A stretch of 64,000 nt of DNA from Lachnospiraceae bacterium (GCA_021200995.1 JAJQFS010000082.1:73770-137769); one strand, 5' to 3'. Counted from the stretch's first letter, positions 41,410 through 50,909 are shown. Numbers and translations are program-made. The notes: generated by a model not told the origin, from the sequence alone.

Positions 41410-41594
41410 TTCTGGCGAATGGTTCACGAGTGGCCGGATGCGACATATGCCTGCATTAACTTGAATGAAGCCTATGCCCCGGATGAAATACGGAAAAAAT
41501 CCATTTGTATCAATGATGATATTGGAAAAGTATTGGAGCAACTGTAACCTGTACGTGGTGGAAACCGGCATCTGCAATGGCAGGATGCGGAAAG
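41410..41594 (+). repeat. direct repeat copy B (sirtuin 3' end and flank)
   Basis: About 185 bases match 37881-38066 in the same orientation. The sirtuin frame is preserved here up to its stop, but there is no start. Both copies extend past the stop codon into GTGGTGGAAACC...GCATCTGCAATGGCA. After that, copy A leads to TnpV and copy B to an ATPase gene. Confidence 0.9.
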
Positions 41595-42536
41595 CATATC
41601 TGAAAGAGTGGAAAGACAGCGAGCATCGCAAACCCCTGATTTTGCAGGGAGCCAGGCAGGTCGGCAAGACCTGGTCCATTCTGGAATTCGGACGCACTCA
41701 CTATGAGAATGTGGCATATTTCAACTTTGAAACCAATCCAAAGCTGAATGAAACCTTTGAAGAAAATATCAGCCCTGATTATCTGATCCCGATTTTATCG
41801 CACATAGCAGGACAGACAATTGTCAGAGAGAAAACGTTGATTGTGTTTGACGAAGTGCAGCTTTGTGAACGGGCTTTGACAAGCCTGAAATATTTCTGTG
41901 AGGATGCGCCTGGCTATCATATCATTGTGGCAGGCAGTCTGCTTGGCGTTGCCGTAAACAGAGCAAGATTTTCTTTTCCTGTCGGCAAAGTGGATATGAA
42001 AACGCTTTATCCCATGGATATGGAAGAATTTCTGTTAGCATGCGGCGAAGCAGCTCTTGTGGAGCAGATAAAGAACTGCTTTGAAACAGATACGCCGCTG
42101 CCCGCTGCCCTGCACGATAGGGCAATGCAGCTCTACCGCCAATATTTAATTGTGGGCGGAATGCCTGAATGTGTCATGCAGTTTGCGGATACAAAGGACT
42201 ATATCCTTGTCCGTCATACACAGGACACAATCCTGGCAGGCTATCTCAATGATATGAGCAAGTACAATAACCTCAATGAAATCAAGAAAACAAGACTTGT
42301 CTATGACAGCATAACCGTCCAGCTTTCCAAAAAAAATACCCGTTTCCAATATAAGTTGATCAAAAAAGGCGGCAGGGCCAGTGAGCTTGAAAATGCGATT
42401 GAATGGCTCTGCCTGTCCGGGATTGTATCACAGGTATATAAAGTAGAGCAGAGCAGAAAACCGCTTGAAAACTACCGTGATATAGACGCCTTCAAAATCT
42501 ACGTATCAGATCTGGGGTTGCTTTGCGCCAAAAAAA
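41585..42536 (+). CDS. DUF4143-type AAA ATPase, N-terminal part before frameshift
   Basis: From the ATG at 41585 the protein has Walker A at about residues 21-29 (LQGARQVGKTWSILEFG), Walker B in EKTLIVFDEVQLCERAL, the sensor IIVAGSLLGVAV, and the DUF4143 beginning (YRQYLIVGGMPECVMQFAD). The frame breaks at a run of seven A at 42530-42536 in LLCAKK and ends as nonsense at 42631. The start lies right in the repeat junction, so its native N-terminus may have been replaced by a few residues. Confidence 0.85.
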
Positions 42537-42870
42537 CCTGGCGGCAAACGATATTCTCTACATGGTCGATGAGATTAACGATTTTAAGGGCGGTATGGTT
42601 GAAAACTATGTCAACGTCCAGTTATCCATAAACGGTTACCGCACCTATTATTGGGAATCCGAGCGCGGGGCGGAAATTGATTTTATTATTCAGCGGGACG
42701 GCCAGCTGATCCCCATTGAAGTGAAGTCGGCGGACAACACCAAGGCAAAAAGTTTAAAGGTATATATGGAGACCTATAAGCCCGCTTATGCCATAAAACT
42801 CTCCGCCAGAAATTTTGGCTTTGAGGATGGTAAAAAGACCGTCCCGCTCTATGCGGCATTTTGTGTCTGA
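42523..42870 (+). pseudogene. DUF4143-type AAA ATPase, C-terminal part after frameshift
   Basis: The frame continues the ATPase: NLAANDILYMVDEINDFKGG, VNVQLSINGYRTYYWESERG, and the nuclease-fold core AEIDFIIQRDGQLIPIEVKS. One extra A in the run at 42530-42536 would give a single gene of about 430 residues. The family occurs in toxin-like and transposon-linked settings; no specific function is known. Confidence 0.82.
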
Positions 42871-43458
42871 CTACATCACGCCTGTAATGAAGATCTCCAG
42901 CCCGATCGCGATCAGAATCGCGCCGCCCAGGATCTGTGCCTTGTTCGACAGCTTTGTACCGAACTTCTCTCCGATCTCCAGGCCGACCATGCAGATAACA
43001 AAGGTCACCGCCGCGATAATCAGTGCCGCGACAAGCGCCATCAGCCAGTTGTAATCCGCGATGGTAAAACCAACAGATAACGCATCGATGGAGGTGGCAA
43101 TCCCTTGCACAACCAGAGCGCCGAAGCCGAGGCCTGAGTCCTCCTGCGTCTCCTCCCCCTTGCTGCGGATGCCGTCAATCAGCATCTTACCGCCAATGTA
43201 AAGCAGCAAAATCAATGCGATCCAGGGGATCATCTTCTCAAAGGCCGCGAAATACTGGGCGATGGTATGTACACAGATCCAGCCGATCATCGGCATCAGC
43301 GCCTGGAAAAAGGCAAACATGCCGGCGATCTCCAGCATCTTGCCCTTCTTCATCTGCGGCTCGTTTAAGCCGTTCGCCATCGACACGGAAAAGGCGTCCA
43401 TGGCCAGGCCCACGCCCAACAGCACACTGTTGACAAAAAACATAAAGCTCCAATCCAT
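42871..43458 (-). CDS. mntP: manganese efflux pump MntP
   Basis: From the ATG at 43458, which follows GGAGG, the protein of 195 residues has six membrane segments and the two family motifs with acidic residues, GVGLAMDAFSVSMANGL and GIATSIDALSVGFTIADY. MntP exports Mn(II). A yybP-ykoY manganese riboswitch lies in the leader, which confirms both the function and the control. The longer frame upstream runs through the riboswitch terminator and is not coding. Confidence 0.95.
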   Translation of the reverse strand: MDWSFMFFVNSVLLGVGLAMDAFSVSMANGLNEPQMKKGKMLEIAGMFAFFQALMPMIGWICVHTIAQYFAAFEKMIPWIALILLLYIGGKMLIDGIRSKGEETQEDSGLGFGALVVQGIATSIDALSVGFTIADYNWLMALVAALIIAAVTFVICMVGLEIGEKFGTKLSNKAQILGGAILIAIGLEIFITGVM

Positions 43459-43489
43459 TTTTCTTTCCTCCGACTTGTAATCCAAAACA

Positions 43490-43552
43490 AAAGACCCAAA
43501 TATAGCCTCCGGAAGCCACAGCCTTTCTGACTGTGATTTCCGAAGTCTATAC
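43490..43552 (-). terminator. expression-platform hairpin of the Mn riboswitch
   Basis: TATAGCCTCCGGAAGCCACAG and CTGTGATTTCCGAAGTCTATA pair over about 20 bases; on the minus strand the hairpin is followed by TTTGGGTCTTTTG. It lies between the aptamer and mntP and is the likely regulated terminator. Confidence 0.65.
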
Positions 43553-43690
43553 ATGAGTCTCGCAATTTAAAACAAGCCAGACCTAAGATCGGTCAGTATG
43601 TTGACTTGCTACGCACCGGCGCGCTGATCTGTCCATCATCTGAGATTACAGACCGCCGCATCGGCCGCATGCTACTCCCTCACGGGGATT
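43553..43690 (-). ncRNA. yybP-ykoY manganese riboswitch
   Basis: The minus strand has the conserved aptamer elements: GGGAGTAGC near the 5' end and GTCAACATACTGACC in the 3' half, with closing helices of the right size between CCCCGTGAG and GCGAGACTC. In this class Mn(II) binding turns on exporter genes, and mntP follows directly. Confidence 0.9.
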
Positions 43691-43701
43691 CTGTTTCTGC
43701 T

Positions 43702-43730
43702 ATTATAACGGCTCCTTCCCGAATTGTCAT
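43702..43730 (-). promoter_or_regulatory. promoter of the riboswitch-mntP unit
   Basis: On the minus strand ATGACA (43725-43730) and a perfect TATAAT (43702-43707) are 17 bases apart, about 10 bases before the aptamer start. Confidence 0.75.
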
Positions 43731-43769
43731 CAGGAAATTTTAAAAATTTCAGTTTTTACGCTACATATC

Positions 43770-44900
43770 CTATCTGATATACAATCGTTTCCGGTGCAAT
43801 ATCCTGTCAATCTGTGTATTCACCAGTTGATCCAGCACCAAAAGGCGCTCTTCCGGTAAACCATATGCCCGATCTCTTCTGAATTGAAAACCGGCCAAAT
43901 TCTTTAAATCTGATCGAATCTCCGGCATCAGCAGACCGTAGGCGATTTCATTGAAATCTTCGCCGATTCTGGTAGGACGTTCAGCCAGATAAGCATCCAT
44001 ATTCTGAAAGTCCTCTTCTTCCGCATAGGGAAGCAAAGCCTGATTATGATCAAACACCGGAGCCATTCCGGTAATTTCAAGGGTATCCGTGTCAAACAAC
44101 ATCCCGTAATTTCCCCGATGACGGTCTGTATTGATAATCAGCGCGTCCAGCACAATCATTCTTCTGAAATCATCCTCAGCTCCATATTTTTCCATATAGG
44201 AGAGAAGCCCTTCCGGATCCTGAATATCCCTGGCCGCGGCATGAATCGTTGCAAATCCGGAATTTTCATTGGTAAAAAGCGGACACCGCGATACCAGCTT
44301 TCCCCTGAATATTTCTGTCTGATACGGCACATATGTCCGGTAAAATACAGCTGCCACTTCGCTGGCATACATTTCAGAATATGGTTCCAAGCCTGCGTTA
44401 CGCGCGCCGTCAGAACCCTGCTTCATCAGATAAATCCGGCCATTTTCACGAATCCAGCACTTTGCGAAGGATCCGCTGGTGCCAAATTCAGGGGATGTCG
44501 TCGAAAAGCTCTCTCCGTACATTCCGCCCTCAAAGGCCAGATGCGCAATCGTTTCATCAAAATCGTTCTGAAAAAGGGAAACCTGATCCCATGTCAGATT
44601 CAAAGCTGACGGGCATACCCAGAACGTATCGTTCAAATTCAACGCATAAGTCACCCGAATGTACCCCTCCAGATCATAACAGCCGCACAGGCGAAGAAGC
44701 TTCTCAATGTGCGCCCTGTGCTTCGGTGCCTGACGATGCGCGATCCACGATTGAATATCTGTAAACCCTATGGGCAGAAGGACGTCAGATTCACGGGAGG
44801 TTTCCGTAAATTTCAGTGTTCCGAGTTCTGATCTGTGTACCTGAAAGGTCAGAAGTCTTCGATCTTTATTCATCAGAAAAAAAGTGTTGTCCAGAAACAT
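43770..44900 (-). CDS. HipA-like protein kinase
   Basis: From the ATG at 44900, six bases after GAGGAGG, the protein of 376 residues contains a glycine-rich loop (EFGTSGSFAKCWI), the HipA catalytic loop (LIINTDRHRGNYGML, Asp, His and Asn in place) and the metal-binding FDHN. HipA kinases phosphorylate tRNA synthetases and slow growth; their partner HipB usually lies next door. No HipB-like gene is adjacent, and the N-terminal 130 residues do not look like the usual HipA N-domain, so this is an orphan or CtkA-like member. Confidence 0.8.
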   Translation of the reverse strand: MFLDNTFFLMNKDRRLLTFQVHRSELGTLKFTETSRESDVLLPIGFTDIQSWIAHRQAPKHRAHIEKLLRLCGCYDLEGYIRVTYALNLNDTFWVCPSALNLTWDQVSLFQNDFDETIAHLAFEGGMYGESFSTTSPEFGTSGSFAKCWIRENGRIYLMKQGSDGARNAGLEPYSEMYASEVAAVFYRTYVPYQTEIFRGKLVSRCPLFTNENSGFATIHAAARDIQDPEGLLSYMEKYGAEDDFRRMIVLDALIINTDRHRGNYGMLFDTDTLEITGMAPVFDHNQALLPYAEEEDFQNMDAYLAERPTRIGEDFNEIAYGLLMPEIRSDLKNLAGFQFRRDRAYGLPEERLLVLDQLVNTQIDRILHRKRLYIR

Positions 44901-44938
44901 CCGGAACCTCCTCAATCCAAAAGCCTTCTCTTTTCAGC

Positions 44939-45574
44939 TTAACCTCTGTCTGCCGATAAAATCTTCTCAAAAAACCGTAAAACTCCATCCTCCACCGCAA
45001 ACTGCTCCAGATCATCCTCCGCCAGGTCATAATAATATTTCCCTGTTTTCATATCAATGGACATGCTGTCCAGCGGAAAGCCCTTATGTCTGATTGCGCT
45101 GTGAGGGACATCCGTTAACAAAAATTTTTCGCTCTCCATGGATGGATTCATGGCTTCATAAATATGATTTTCATCCATTACAAAACAGATCGCGTTTCTG
45201 TATGTCGCCGTCAGAGCGCCGTACTGTTTTACCAGTCCCGCGTAATATTCCCGCATTTCCTCATCCGACAGGTACTTGCCATTGACCGTGCGCACATGGA
45301 CTCCCGGCTGCGCCTCATCCGGGACACCCTCAAAATATAATCCCGAATCACAGGAAAAAACCGGCATCCGAAACACTTCATAATACGCAGTCGCCTTTAA
45401 TCTGGCGTTTTCCAAAGGCGTACGGCCGGTCTCAGCCACTTCTGGTATGCTCTTTCCTTCTTCTTTTAAATCATTTAAGCCGATCAGTTCGATGCCCAGC
45501 TTTTTTAACCGGCTCCTCATGGCGGATAATTTCGCCTGATTGCCAGTTCCGAAGAGCAGTTTCACGGTGCTCAT
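44939..45574 (-). CDS. non-canonical purine NTP pyrophosphatase (RdgB/HAM1 family)
   Basis: The 211-residue protein starts with the family signature LLFGTGNQAKLSAM and has GRTPLENARLKATAYYEVF, CDSGLYFEGVPDEAQPGVHV with the catalytic acidic residues, and DVPHSAIRHKGFPLDSM. It would clear ITP, XTP and dITP from the nucleotide pool. GGGGGG lies before the ATG. It seems to be a diverged member, as the usual SHR motif is replaced by SAIRHKG. It is 38 bases upstream of the kinase gene start on the same strand. Confidence 0.85.
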   Translation of the reverse strand: MSTVKLLFGTGNQAKLSAMRSRLKKLGIELIGLNDLKEEGKSIPEVAETGRTPLENARLKATAYYEVFRMPVFSCDSGLYFEGVPDEAQPGVHVRTVNGKYLSDEEMREYYAGLVKQYGALTATYRNAICFVMDENHIYEAMNPSMESEKFLLTDVPHSAIRHKGFPLDSMSIDMKTGKYYYDLAEDDLEQFAVEDGVLRFFEKILSADRG

Positions 45575-45657
45575 GCATTCCCCCCATAGATTGTTTTCAC
45601 GATTTGTTTATTATACAGGAGAGAAAAATATGATGCAAGTGTTTACACGCGATTCCT

Positions 45658-46221
45658 TCACCCCTTCCGTTGGCCTTTTTTGCGCAGAGGTATCACCGTT
45701 GTAAAATCAATCACCGCCTCAAGAATAAACGAAAGTCCCGCGAAGACATACAGCACCGTGGCAAGCCCCAGCGGGTTAAACAAAATCAGGACAGCGCAAA
45801 GCACCGTCACAGCCGCGTTCGCGGCGTAGAGCCACCAGTTTCCCAGCTTCAGGCGAATCCTGCTCACCACAGTTTCCGTTTTGAACACTCCCGCCACCAG
45901 CATGATGACTCCGTAAAGGGCGATCGGTTCCGGAAAAGCCGTGGCAAACCATGCCGAATTCAGGTTGCAGAACAGTCCCAGCAAAACTGTCAGAATTCCA
46001 ATCGACAGATTTCTTTCACTGACTCCGGTCCGAGGAGGGTTGCGGAAATAGCTGTAAATGCTGATCGCCCCTGCCACAATCAGGATCATTCCGATTGTTT
46101 CGACATTTTTGACAGTCAGACTGACCGGATCACTCAATAACGATATACCCAGTATCAGTTCACAGACTGCCGTTACAAATACCGGAATTGCTTCCTTAAA
46201 CCTTTTCATCTTTTCTTTCAT
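45658..46221 (-). CDS. DUF308/HdeD family membrane protein
   Basis: From the ATG at 46221 the protein of about 187 residues has six short hydrophobic segments, among them AVCELILGISLLSDP, IGMILIVAGAISIYSYF, IGILTVLLGLFCNLNS, LYGVIMLVAGVFKTE and VTVLCAVLILFNPLGLATVL. The repeated ILG/NP pattern is typical of DUF308. Function is unknown in Gram-positive bacteria. It stands alone and divergent from the radical SAM gene, with about 260 bases of AT-rich intergenic sequence between them in which I see no clear promoter. Confidence 0.85.
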   Translation of the reverse strand: MKEKMKRFKEAIPVFVTAVCELILGISLLSDPVSLTVKNVETIGMILIVAGAISIYSYFRNPPRTGVSERNLSIGILTVLLGLFCNLNSAWFATAFPEPIALYGVIMLVAGVFKTETVVSRIRLKLGNWWLYAANAAVTVLCAVLILFNPLGLATVLYVFAGLSFILEAVIDFTTVIPLRKKGQRKG

Positions 46222-46479
46222 CTGATGTCTATTCCTTTCATCCGATGTCACGTTTTTTATCCATAGCAAAATACGAGTATTTTACCATCACAATCATGAA
46301 TACTGCTTCACCCTTTCACAAGGCACAATTTACTCGTTTTGTCCCAAAAGGTAACATTTATATGACAATGACCAAATTTACAACAAATTCCGGCATCTGT
46401 CCAGTGAAATCAGAAAAATTTCTCTCTATAATCAGGAAAAATTCAAAAGAAAGGCATGTTTCCATCAGAAACATGAAAA

Positions 46480-47841
46480 GTGAACAACATGGCCAATACC
46501 ATTAAAAGCAACGCACAGAAATTTGCGATCAATCAGGCGCTGAAATATCTGGGGGGAAACCCGGAGGAGAACATTCCGAAACTGATGAATATGGTGGATA
46601 AATTCTTCCCGGAGAGCTGGTATCAGAAACCGAGGGCAGACATCCGCAAAGCCATTGATGAGAAAAACAACTGGTATCAGCTGATCTTAAAGCTGTACGA
46701 TCTGGATCCCGGCGTGCGCAAGACCTTTTTCCAGAACTTCCTGTTGAACGCGTCCCTGATCGGCAGCTATAAGCAGGAAGAATCCAGAGAGCGCGAAGGC
46801 TGCAATACCCCGTGGGCCATTCTGCTTGATCCGACATCTGCCTGCAACATGCACTGCACCGGTTGCTGGGCCGCGGAGTACGGCAACAAACTGAACTTAA
46901 GCCTGGAGGACATCGATTCCATCATCCGCCAGGGCAAAGAACTGGGCGTCTATATGTATATTTACACCGGCGGCGAGCCGCTCGTGCGTAAAAAGGATCT
47001 GGTCAAAATCTGCGAGATGCATCCGGACTGCGAATTTCTTTCCTTTACAAACGGAACCCTGATCGATGAGGAATTCTGTCAGGAAATGCTGCGCGTGAAA
47101 AACTTCGTCCCGGCCATCAGCCTGGAGGGCTTTGAGGAGGCCAACGATTCCCGCCGCGGCGACGGCGTTTATCAAAAGGTAAAGCACGCCATGGAGCTGT
47201 TAAAGGCCAACCAGCTTCCCTTCGGCATGTCCGTCTGCTACACCAGCAGAAACTATGAGGACATCACGAGCGAGGAATTCTATGATTATATCATCGACAA
47301 CGGCGCGCTCTTTATGTGGCTCTTCCACTATATGCCTGTCGGAAATGACGCGGTGACGGAGCTTCTGCCCACACCGGAACAGAGAAAAACCGTCTACAAG
47401 CACGTTCGTGCCTTCCGTGATACCAAAGCCATCTTCACTCTGGATTTCCAGAATGACGCACAGTACGTAGGCGGCTGCATCGCCGGCGGACGTTATTACC
47501 TGCACATCAATGCCAGGGGAGATGTGGAGCCCTGTGTCTTCATCCACTACTCCAACTGCAACATCCACGACACGACTCTCCTGGATGCCTTAAAGAGCCC
47601 GCTGTTCATGCAGTACCATAATAAGCAGCCGTTTAATGAAAATATGTTCCAGCCATGTCCGATGCTGGAGAATCCGGAATACATTCGGGAAATGGTGAAA
47701 GAATCCGGCGCGGTGAGCACCGATTACCAGAGCCCGGAGAGCGCAGATCATCTGGCGGACAAGACGACTCCCTACGCGGAAAACTGGACGGAAACCGCCA
47801 ATGAGCTCTGGTCGATTGAGCAGGCAAAAAAGAACGGGTAA
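46480..47841 (+). CDS. radical SAM protein
   Basis: The 453-residue protein has the radical SAM cluster motif CX3CX2C in SACNMHCTGCWA (about residues 121-128), the GGEP-type SAM contact in YTGGEPLVRKKD, and FTNGTLIDEE. A C-terminal cysteine region (GGCIAGGRYYLHINARGDVEPCVF, read in two parts, and FQPCPMLENPEY) suggests a SPASM-like auxiliary cluster. The helical N-terminus (KFAINQALKYLGGNPEENIP) is characteristic of a large, uncharacterised clostridial subfamily. No modified peptide or partner enzyme is adjacent, so the substrate is unknown. Confidence 0.88.
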   Translation: MNNMANTIKSNAQKFAINQALKYLGGNPEENIPKLMNMVDKFFPESWYQKPRADIRKAIDEKNNWYQLILKLYDLDPGVRKTFFQNFLLNASLIGSYKQEESREREGCNTPWAILLDPTSACNMHCTGCWAAEYGNKLNLSLEDIDSIIRQGKELGVYMYIYTGGEPLVRKKDLVKICEMHPDCEFLSFTNGTLIDEEFCQEMLRVKNFVPAISLEGFEEANDSRRGDGVYQKVKHAMELLKANQLPFGMSVCYTSRNYEDITSEEFYDYIIDNGALFMWLFHYMPVGNDAVTELLPTPEQRKTVYKHVRAFRDTKAIFTLDFQNDAQYVGGCIAGGRYYLHINARGDVEPCVFIHYSNCNIHDTTLLDALKSPLFMQYHNKQPFNENMFQPCPMLENPEYIREMVKESGAVSTDYQSPESADHLADKTTPYAENWTETANELWSIEQAKKNG

Positions 47842-47845
47842 ATTC

Positions 47846-49816
47846 TCAGGTAATAAACCTGGCCCAGCTGAACACATCAAGCAATGAATACAGCATTTTT
47901 CTGAAATCGCTTACCTCCTGCGCCTGCGTTCCCTCAGGCGCGATGGAGGTATCGGCGTCTATCACGATCAGGGAATCTGCCTCATACTGCTGCATTTCCT
48001 CCCGCATCATGGCGGCGAGCTCCTCACTGTCCACCACCAGCATCAGCTCCGTATCAATATAAACACTGCGCATATCCCAGTTAAAGGAACCAATGCCGGA
48101 CAGTCTGTCATCGATCACAAAGCATTTCCCGTGATAGGATACTCCGCCATCATACTCTAAAATCTGCACGCCTGTTTTAAGGATTTCCTCCTTATTGCGG
48201 TCGTAATCTGACGCGCCAAAAGGATTGCCGTTATTGGCGACGGAATTGGTCATCATAGTGACGCTGTCCACATTTTCACAGATTGCCGCCAGGCGTTCCA
48301 TCATCCACTCATTGCAAATGATGTACGGCGTATGGAAGACCACATTCTCTTCCGCTTCCTTCATGAGTTCCGTGATCGTATAAAATGCTGTTGGCTCCTT
48401 CGCAAAAATATTCGTGGGATTGGATACCAGCTCGATGTGGTTTACCGGCACGGTCATGCTCTCATAATCCGGGTTCTCAAGCCAGTCCGGATGTACCGCA
48501 GCCATCTCTTCGTACACCTCATACAGCTCTTTCACGGCGCTGACCACAGAAGGGTTATTGTCCCAGAAATGGTTGTCCGCCAGCGTCCTGCAGGCGGGCA
48601 GATCCCAGACAGACGTAAAATAGTTAAGAACCTGCTCTAAGGAATTGTCCTCCCTTGCCTCTTTCGTATAAACCAGGACGTCCCAATCATAATTTTTGTG
48701 TCCTTCCTGATCTCCCAGGAAATAATTAAAGGTATTGCGGCCGCCCAGAATGTAACCTGTGTCATCCACAATCAGATATTTGTCATGGAGACGCCCCAGA
48801 AAGGTCCACGGCGCCCAGGGGCGGATGGAATTGTAAACGCGCATTTCCACATTCTCCATCTGCGCCAGTGCCAGAAAATAAGGGTTGCCCCACATCTCGG
48901 TGAGATACGGGAAACCATCCGCCAGAAGACAGACTTCCACGCCGCGCTCCGCCGCCTCCATCAGTGATGCCAGAATCATTTTACCTGTGGAATCCGCATC
49001 GATCTCAAAGGTAGACAGAATAATCCGTTCCTCAGCCTGTGAGATGAGCTTCAGGCGCTGCTCAAGCGCTTCTTCATTGTCTGAGATGACCTTCGCGCGC
49101 TCCCCGGAAGGCTCGTCGCTGTAAAAGATGGAGCTGTCAAAGCTTTCCTCTGTGCTGTCGCTGATCAGAGGCTGCGCCAGAAATGGAAGGAAAGCGCCGA
49201 TCAGAATATAGAGCGTAATGACCACTGCAGTGTTACGGAAAATCAGAAGATCGCGCCAGGCTGATTTTGCGCTGCCATCCGGACAGCCTTCTCCCAGACG
49301 ATCGGCAACCCCATCCTGATTCCCGTTTTCTTCTGCCAACTGTCCGCCACTCTCACCTTCAATCAGTTGCCCTGCGCTCTCCGGCTGTCTCCCTGTTCTG
49401 ACCTCTGCCAGAATCGCCGTCTCCCGCACGGAATTTTCTCTCACCAGGACAATCACAATCCTGACTCTGGCAATCAGGTCCCGGCAAATGGCAATCCCGT
49501 CCACGCAGCACAGCACATCAAATAAAATGTATGTGTCCTCCCCTGCCGCCAGTCCGAATACATCCGTGAACATGGTCAGAAGCATGCACCTGTATTTGTG
49601 ACTGCGAATCCGCACAGTGTATTCCTCTTCCCCCGTCGTTTTCTTTTTAACCAGAATATACAGGCCCAGACAGGCTGCCTCATAGCACAGGAAGATCGGC
49701 AGCAAAATAGCTGCCGCCGGGTATTTCCATAATAATACACCCAAAAGAAACGTCATGGCAGCGTATGCCGCGACTGTCCATTTTCTATTCTGCTTTGTAT
49801 TCCGCTCTGTATCCAA
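47846..49816 (-). CDS. phospholipase D/cardiolipin synthase family protein
   Basis: The 656-residue protein starts at a TTG after AAAGGAA and has several N-terminal membrane segments (AAYAAMTFLLGVLLW, AAILLPIFLCYEAACLGLYI, and LLIFRNTAVVITLYILIGAF near residue 210). Two HKD phosphodiesterase motifs follow: LHDKYLIVDDTGYILGGRN near residue 340 and YHGKCFVIDDRLSGIGSFN near residue 562. Members join phosphatidylglycerol molecules to cardiolipin or act as phospholipase D. The acidic insert between membrane segments is unusual. It converges with the radical SAM gene; the two stop codons lie four bases apart. Confidence 0.88.
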   Translation of the reverse strand: MDTERNTKQNRKWTVAAYAAMTFLLGVLLWKYPAAAILLPIFLCYEAACLGLYILVKKKTTGEEEYTVRIRSHKYRCMLLTMFTDVFGLAAGEDTYILFDVLCCVDGIAICRDLIARVRIVIVLVRENSVRETAILAEVRTGRQPESAGQLIEGESGGQLAEENGNQDGVADRLGEGCPDGSAKSAWRDLLIFRNTAVVITLYILIGAFLPFLAQPLISDSTEESFDSSIFYSDEPSGERAKVISDNEEALEQRLKLISQAEERIILSTFEIDADSTGKMILASLMEAAERGVEVCLLADGFPYLTEMWGNPYFLALAQMENVEMRVYNSIRPWAPWTFLGRLHDKYLIVDDTGYILGGRNTFNYFLGDQEGHKNYDWDVLVYTKEAREDNSLEQVLNYFTSVWDLPACRTLADNHFWDNNPSVVSAVKELYEVYEEMAAVHPDWLENPDYESMTVPVNHIELVSNPTNIFAKEPTAFYTITELMKEAEENVVFHTPYIICNEWMMERLAAICENVDSVTMMTNSVANNGNPFGASDYDRNKEEILKTGVQILEYDGGVSYHGKCFVIDDRLSGIGSFNWDMRSVYIDTELMLVVDSEELAAMMREEMQQYEADSLIVIDADTSIAPEGTQAQEVSDFRKMLYSLLDVFSWARFIT

Positions 49817-49850
49817 TTCTGGTTCCTTTATAAACCTGTATCTGTCAGTT

Positions 49851-49919
49851 TCTCTGTTCGTTGAGCTTCTCTATTCACTGAACTTCTCTGTTCATTGATT
49901 CTTCTTTATTCACTCAGTA
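49851..49919 (-). repeat. four imperfect 17-base tandem repeats
   Basis: TCTCTGTTCGTTGAGCT, TCTCTATTCACTGAACT, TCTCTGTTCATTGATTCT and TCTTTATTCACTCAGTA follow one another in the gap between the activase and PLD genes. No coding function is seen. Confidence 0.7.
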
Positions 49920-49946
49920 TCTGACATATCTGTATCTGATTCTTTA

Positions 49947-50909
49947 TCACGCCTGATTCTTCACCGCAATCGCGCCCCGCTCGCAGCGGTTCCCCCAGGC
50001 GTCGATGAGCTCCTCCCCGCGGTACACGCAGACGATCTCGCAGTTATTCGGACAGCGGCCGCAGGAGGCGTCACGGGTACGAAACTCCATATCCTCCACA
50101 GAAAAATCAAAAGTCTTCCTGACGCCGCTTCTCTTCGCGATAATCGCAACGCCCAGAGCGCCCATCAGGTGGCCATTCTCATCCACTGTCACCTTACAGC
50201 CGAGCGCCTTCTCAAAGGCCGCGACCACGCCCTGGTTCTTGCTCACTCCACCCTGGAATACCACCGGGGAGACGATTTTTTTGCCCTTGCCCACGTTATT
50301 CAGATAATTGGCCACAACGGCGTCGCAGATCCCGGCCAGAATATCCTCCTTGGAATGCCCCATCTGAATTTTGTGCACCAGGTCAGACTCGGCGAAGACC
50401 GTGCAGCGGGCGGCAATCGGCGTCGGATGCTCGGAGCGGAGCGCGTAGGAGGCGATATCCTCCGCCTCGATCCCCAGGTGCTTGGCCTGGCTGGAAAGAA
50501 ACGCGCCGGTTTCGGCCGCGCAAAGCGTATTCATGGCGTAATCCACTGCCACCCCGTTCTCCACCAGAATAACCTTGGAATCCTGTCCTCCGATCTCTAA
50601 AATCGTGCGCACATCCGGATAAAAGGTTGTCGTACCGACCGCGTGAGCCGTAATCTCATTTTTGACAGTGGTAGCCCCGACGACTACGCCGGTCAGCTGA
50701 CGCGCGCTGCCGGTCGTGCCGGTCGCCACAATCTCGTACTCCTCTTTTGGGAAATTCTCTTCCAGCAAATGCAGCAGCTTTTTCACCGCGCCGATGGGGT
50801 CACCCTCCGTCCAGATATACGCGCTGCTTAGAATCTGATTGTCATCGTCGATGATCACACCCTTCGTGGAGATGGACCCCACATCGATTCCCATATATGC
50901 CTGTCTCAT
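49947..50909 (-). CDS. acyl-CoA dehydratase activase (HgdC/BadF type)
   Basis: The 320-residue ASKHA ATPase has MGIDVGSISTKGVIIDD, ATGTTGSARQLTG, LEIGGQDSKVILVENG, VFQGGVSKNQGVV and the cluster cysteine in RCTVFAESD. A C-terminal CGRCPNNCEIVC motif is present. The other cluster region reads NTLCAAETGAFL where most members have CAAGTG, a Gly to Glu change next to the cluster ligand. It would reduce the dehydratase encoded by the two preceding genes. The start overlaps the stop of the HgdB-like gene (ATGA). Confidence 0.9.
   Translation of the reverse strand: MRQAYMGIDVGSISTKGVIIDDDNQILSSAYIWTEGDPIGAVKKLLHLLEENFPKEEYEIVATGTTGSARQLTGVVVGATTVKNEITAHAVGTTTFYPDVRTILEIGGQDSKVILVENGVAVDYAMNTLCAAETGAFLSSQAKHLGIEAEDIASYALRSEHPTPIAARCTVFAESDLVHKIQMGHSKEDILAGICDAVVANYLNNVGKGKKIVSPVVFQGGVSKNQGVVAAFEKALGCKVTVDENGHLMGALGVAIIAKRSGVRKTFDFSVEDMEFRTRDASCGRCPNNCEIVCVYRGEELIDAWGNRCERGAIAVKNQA

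Noticed and set aside
38000..42870. Island as an active prophage or conjugative element
   Set aside because: No structural phage genes, relaxase, coupling protein or complete integrase are present; only fragments remain apart from the toxin-antitoxin locus and TnpW.
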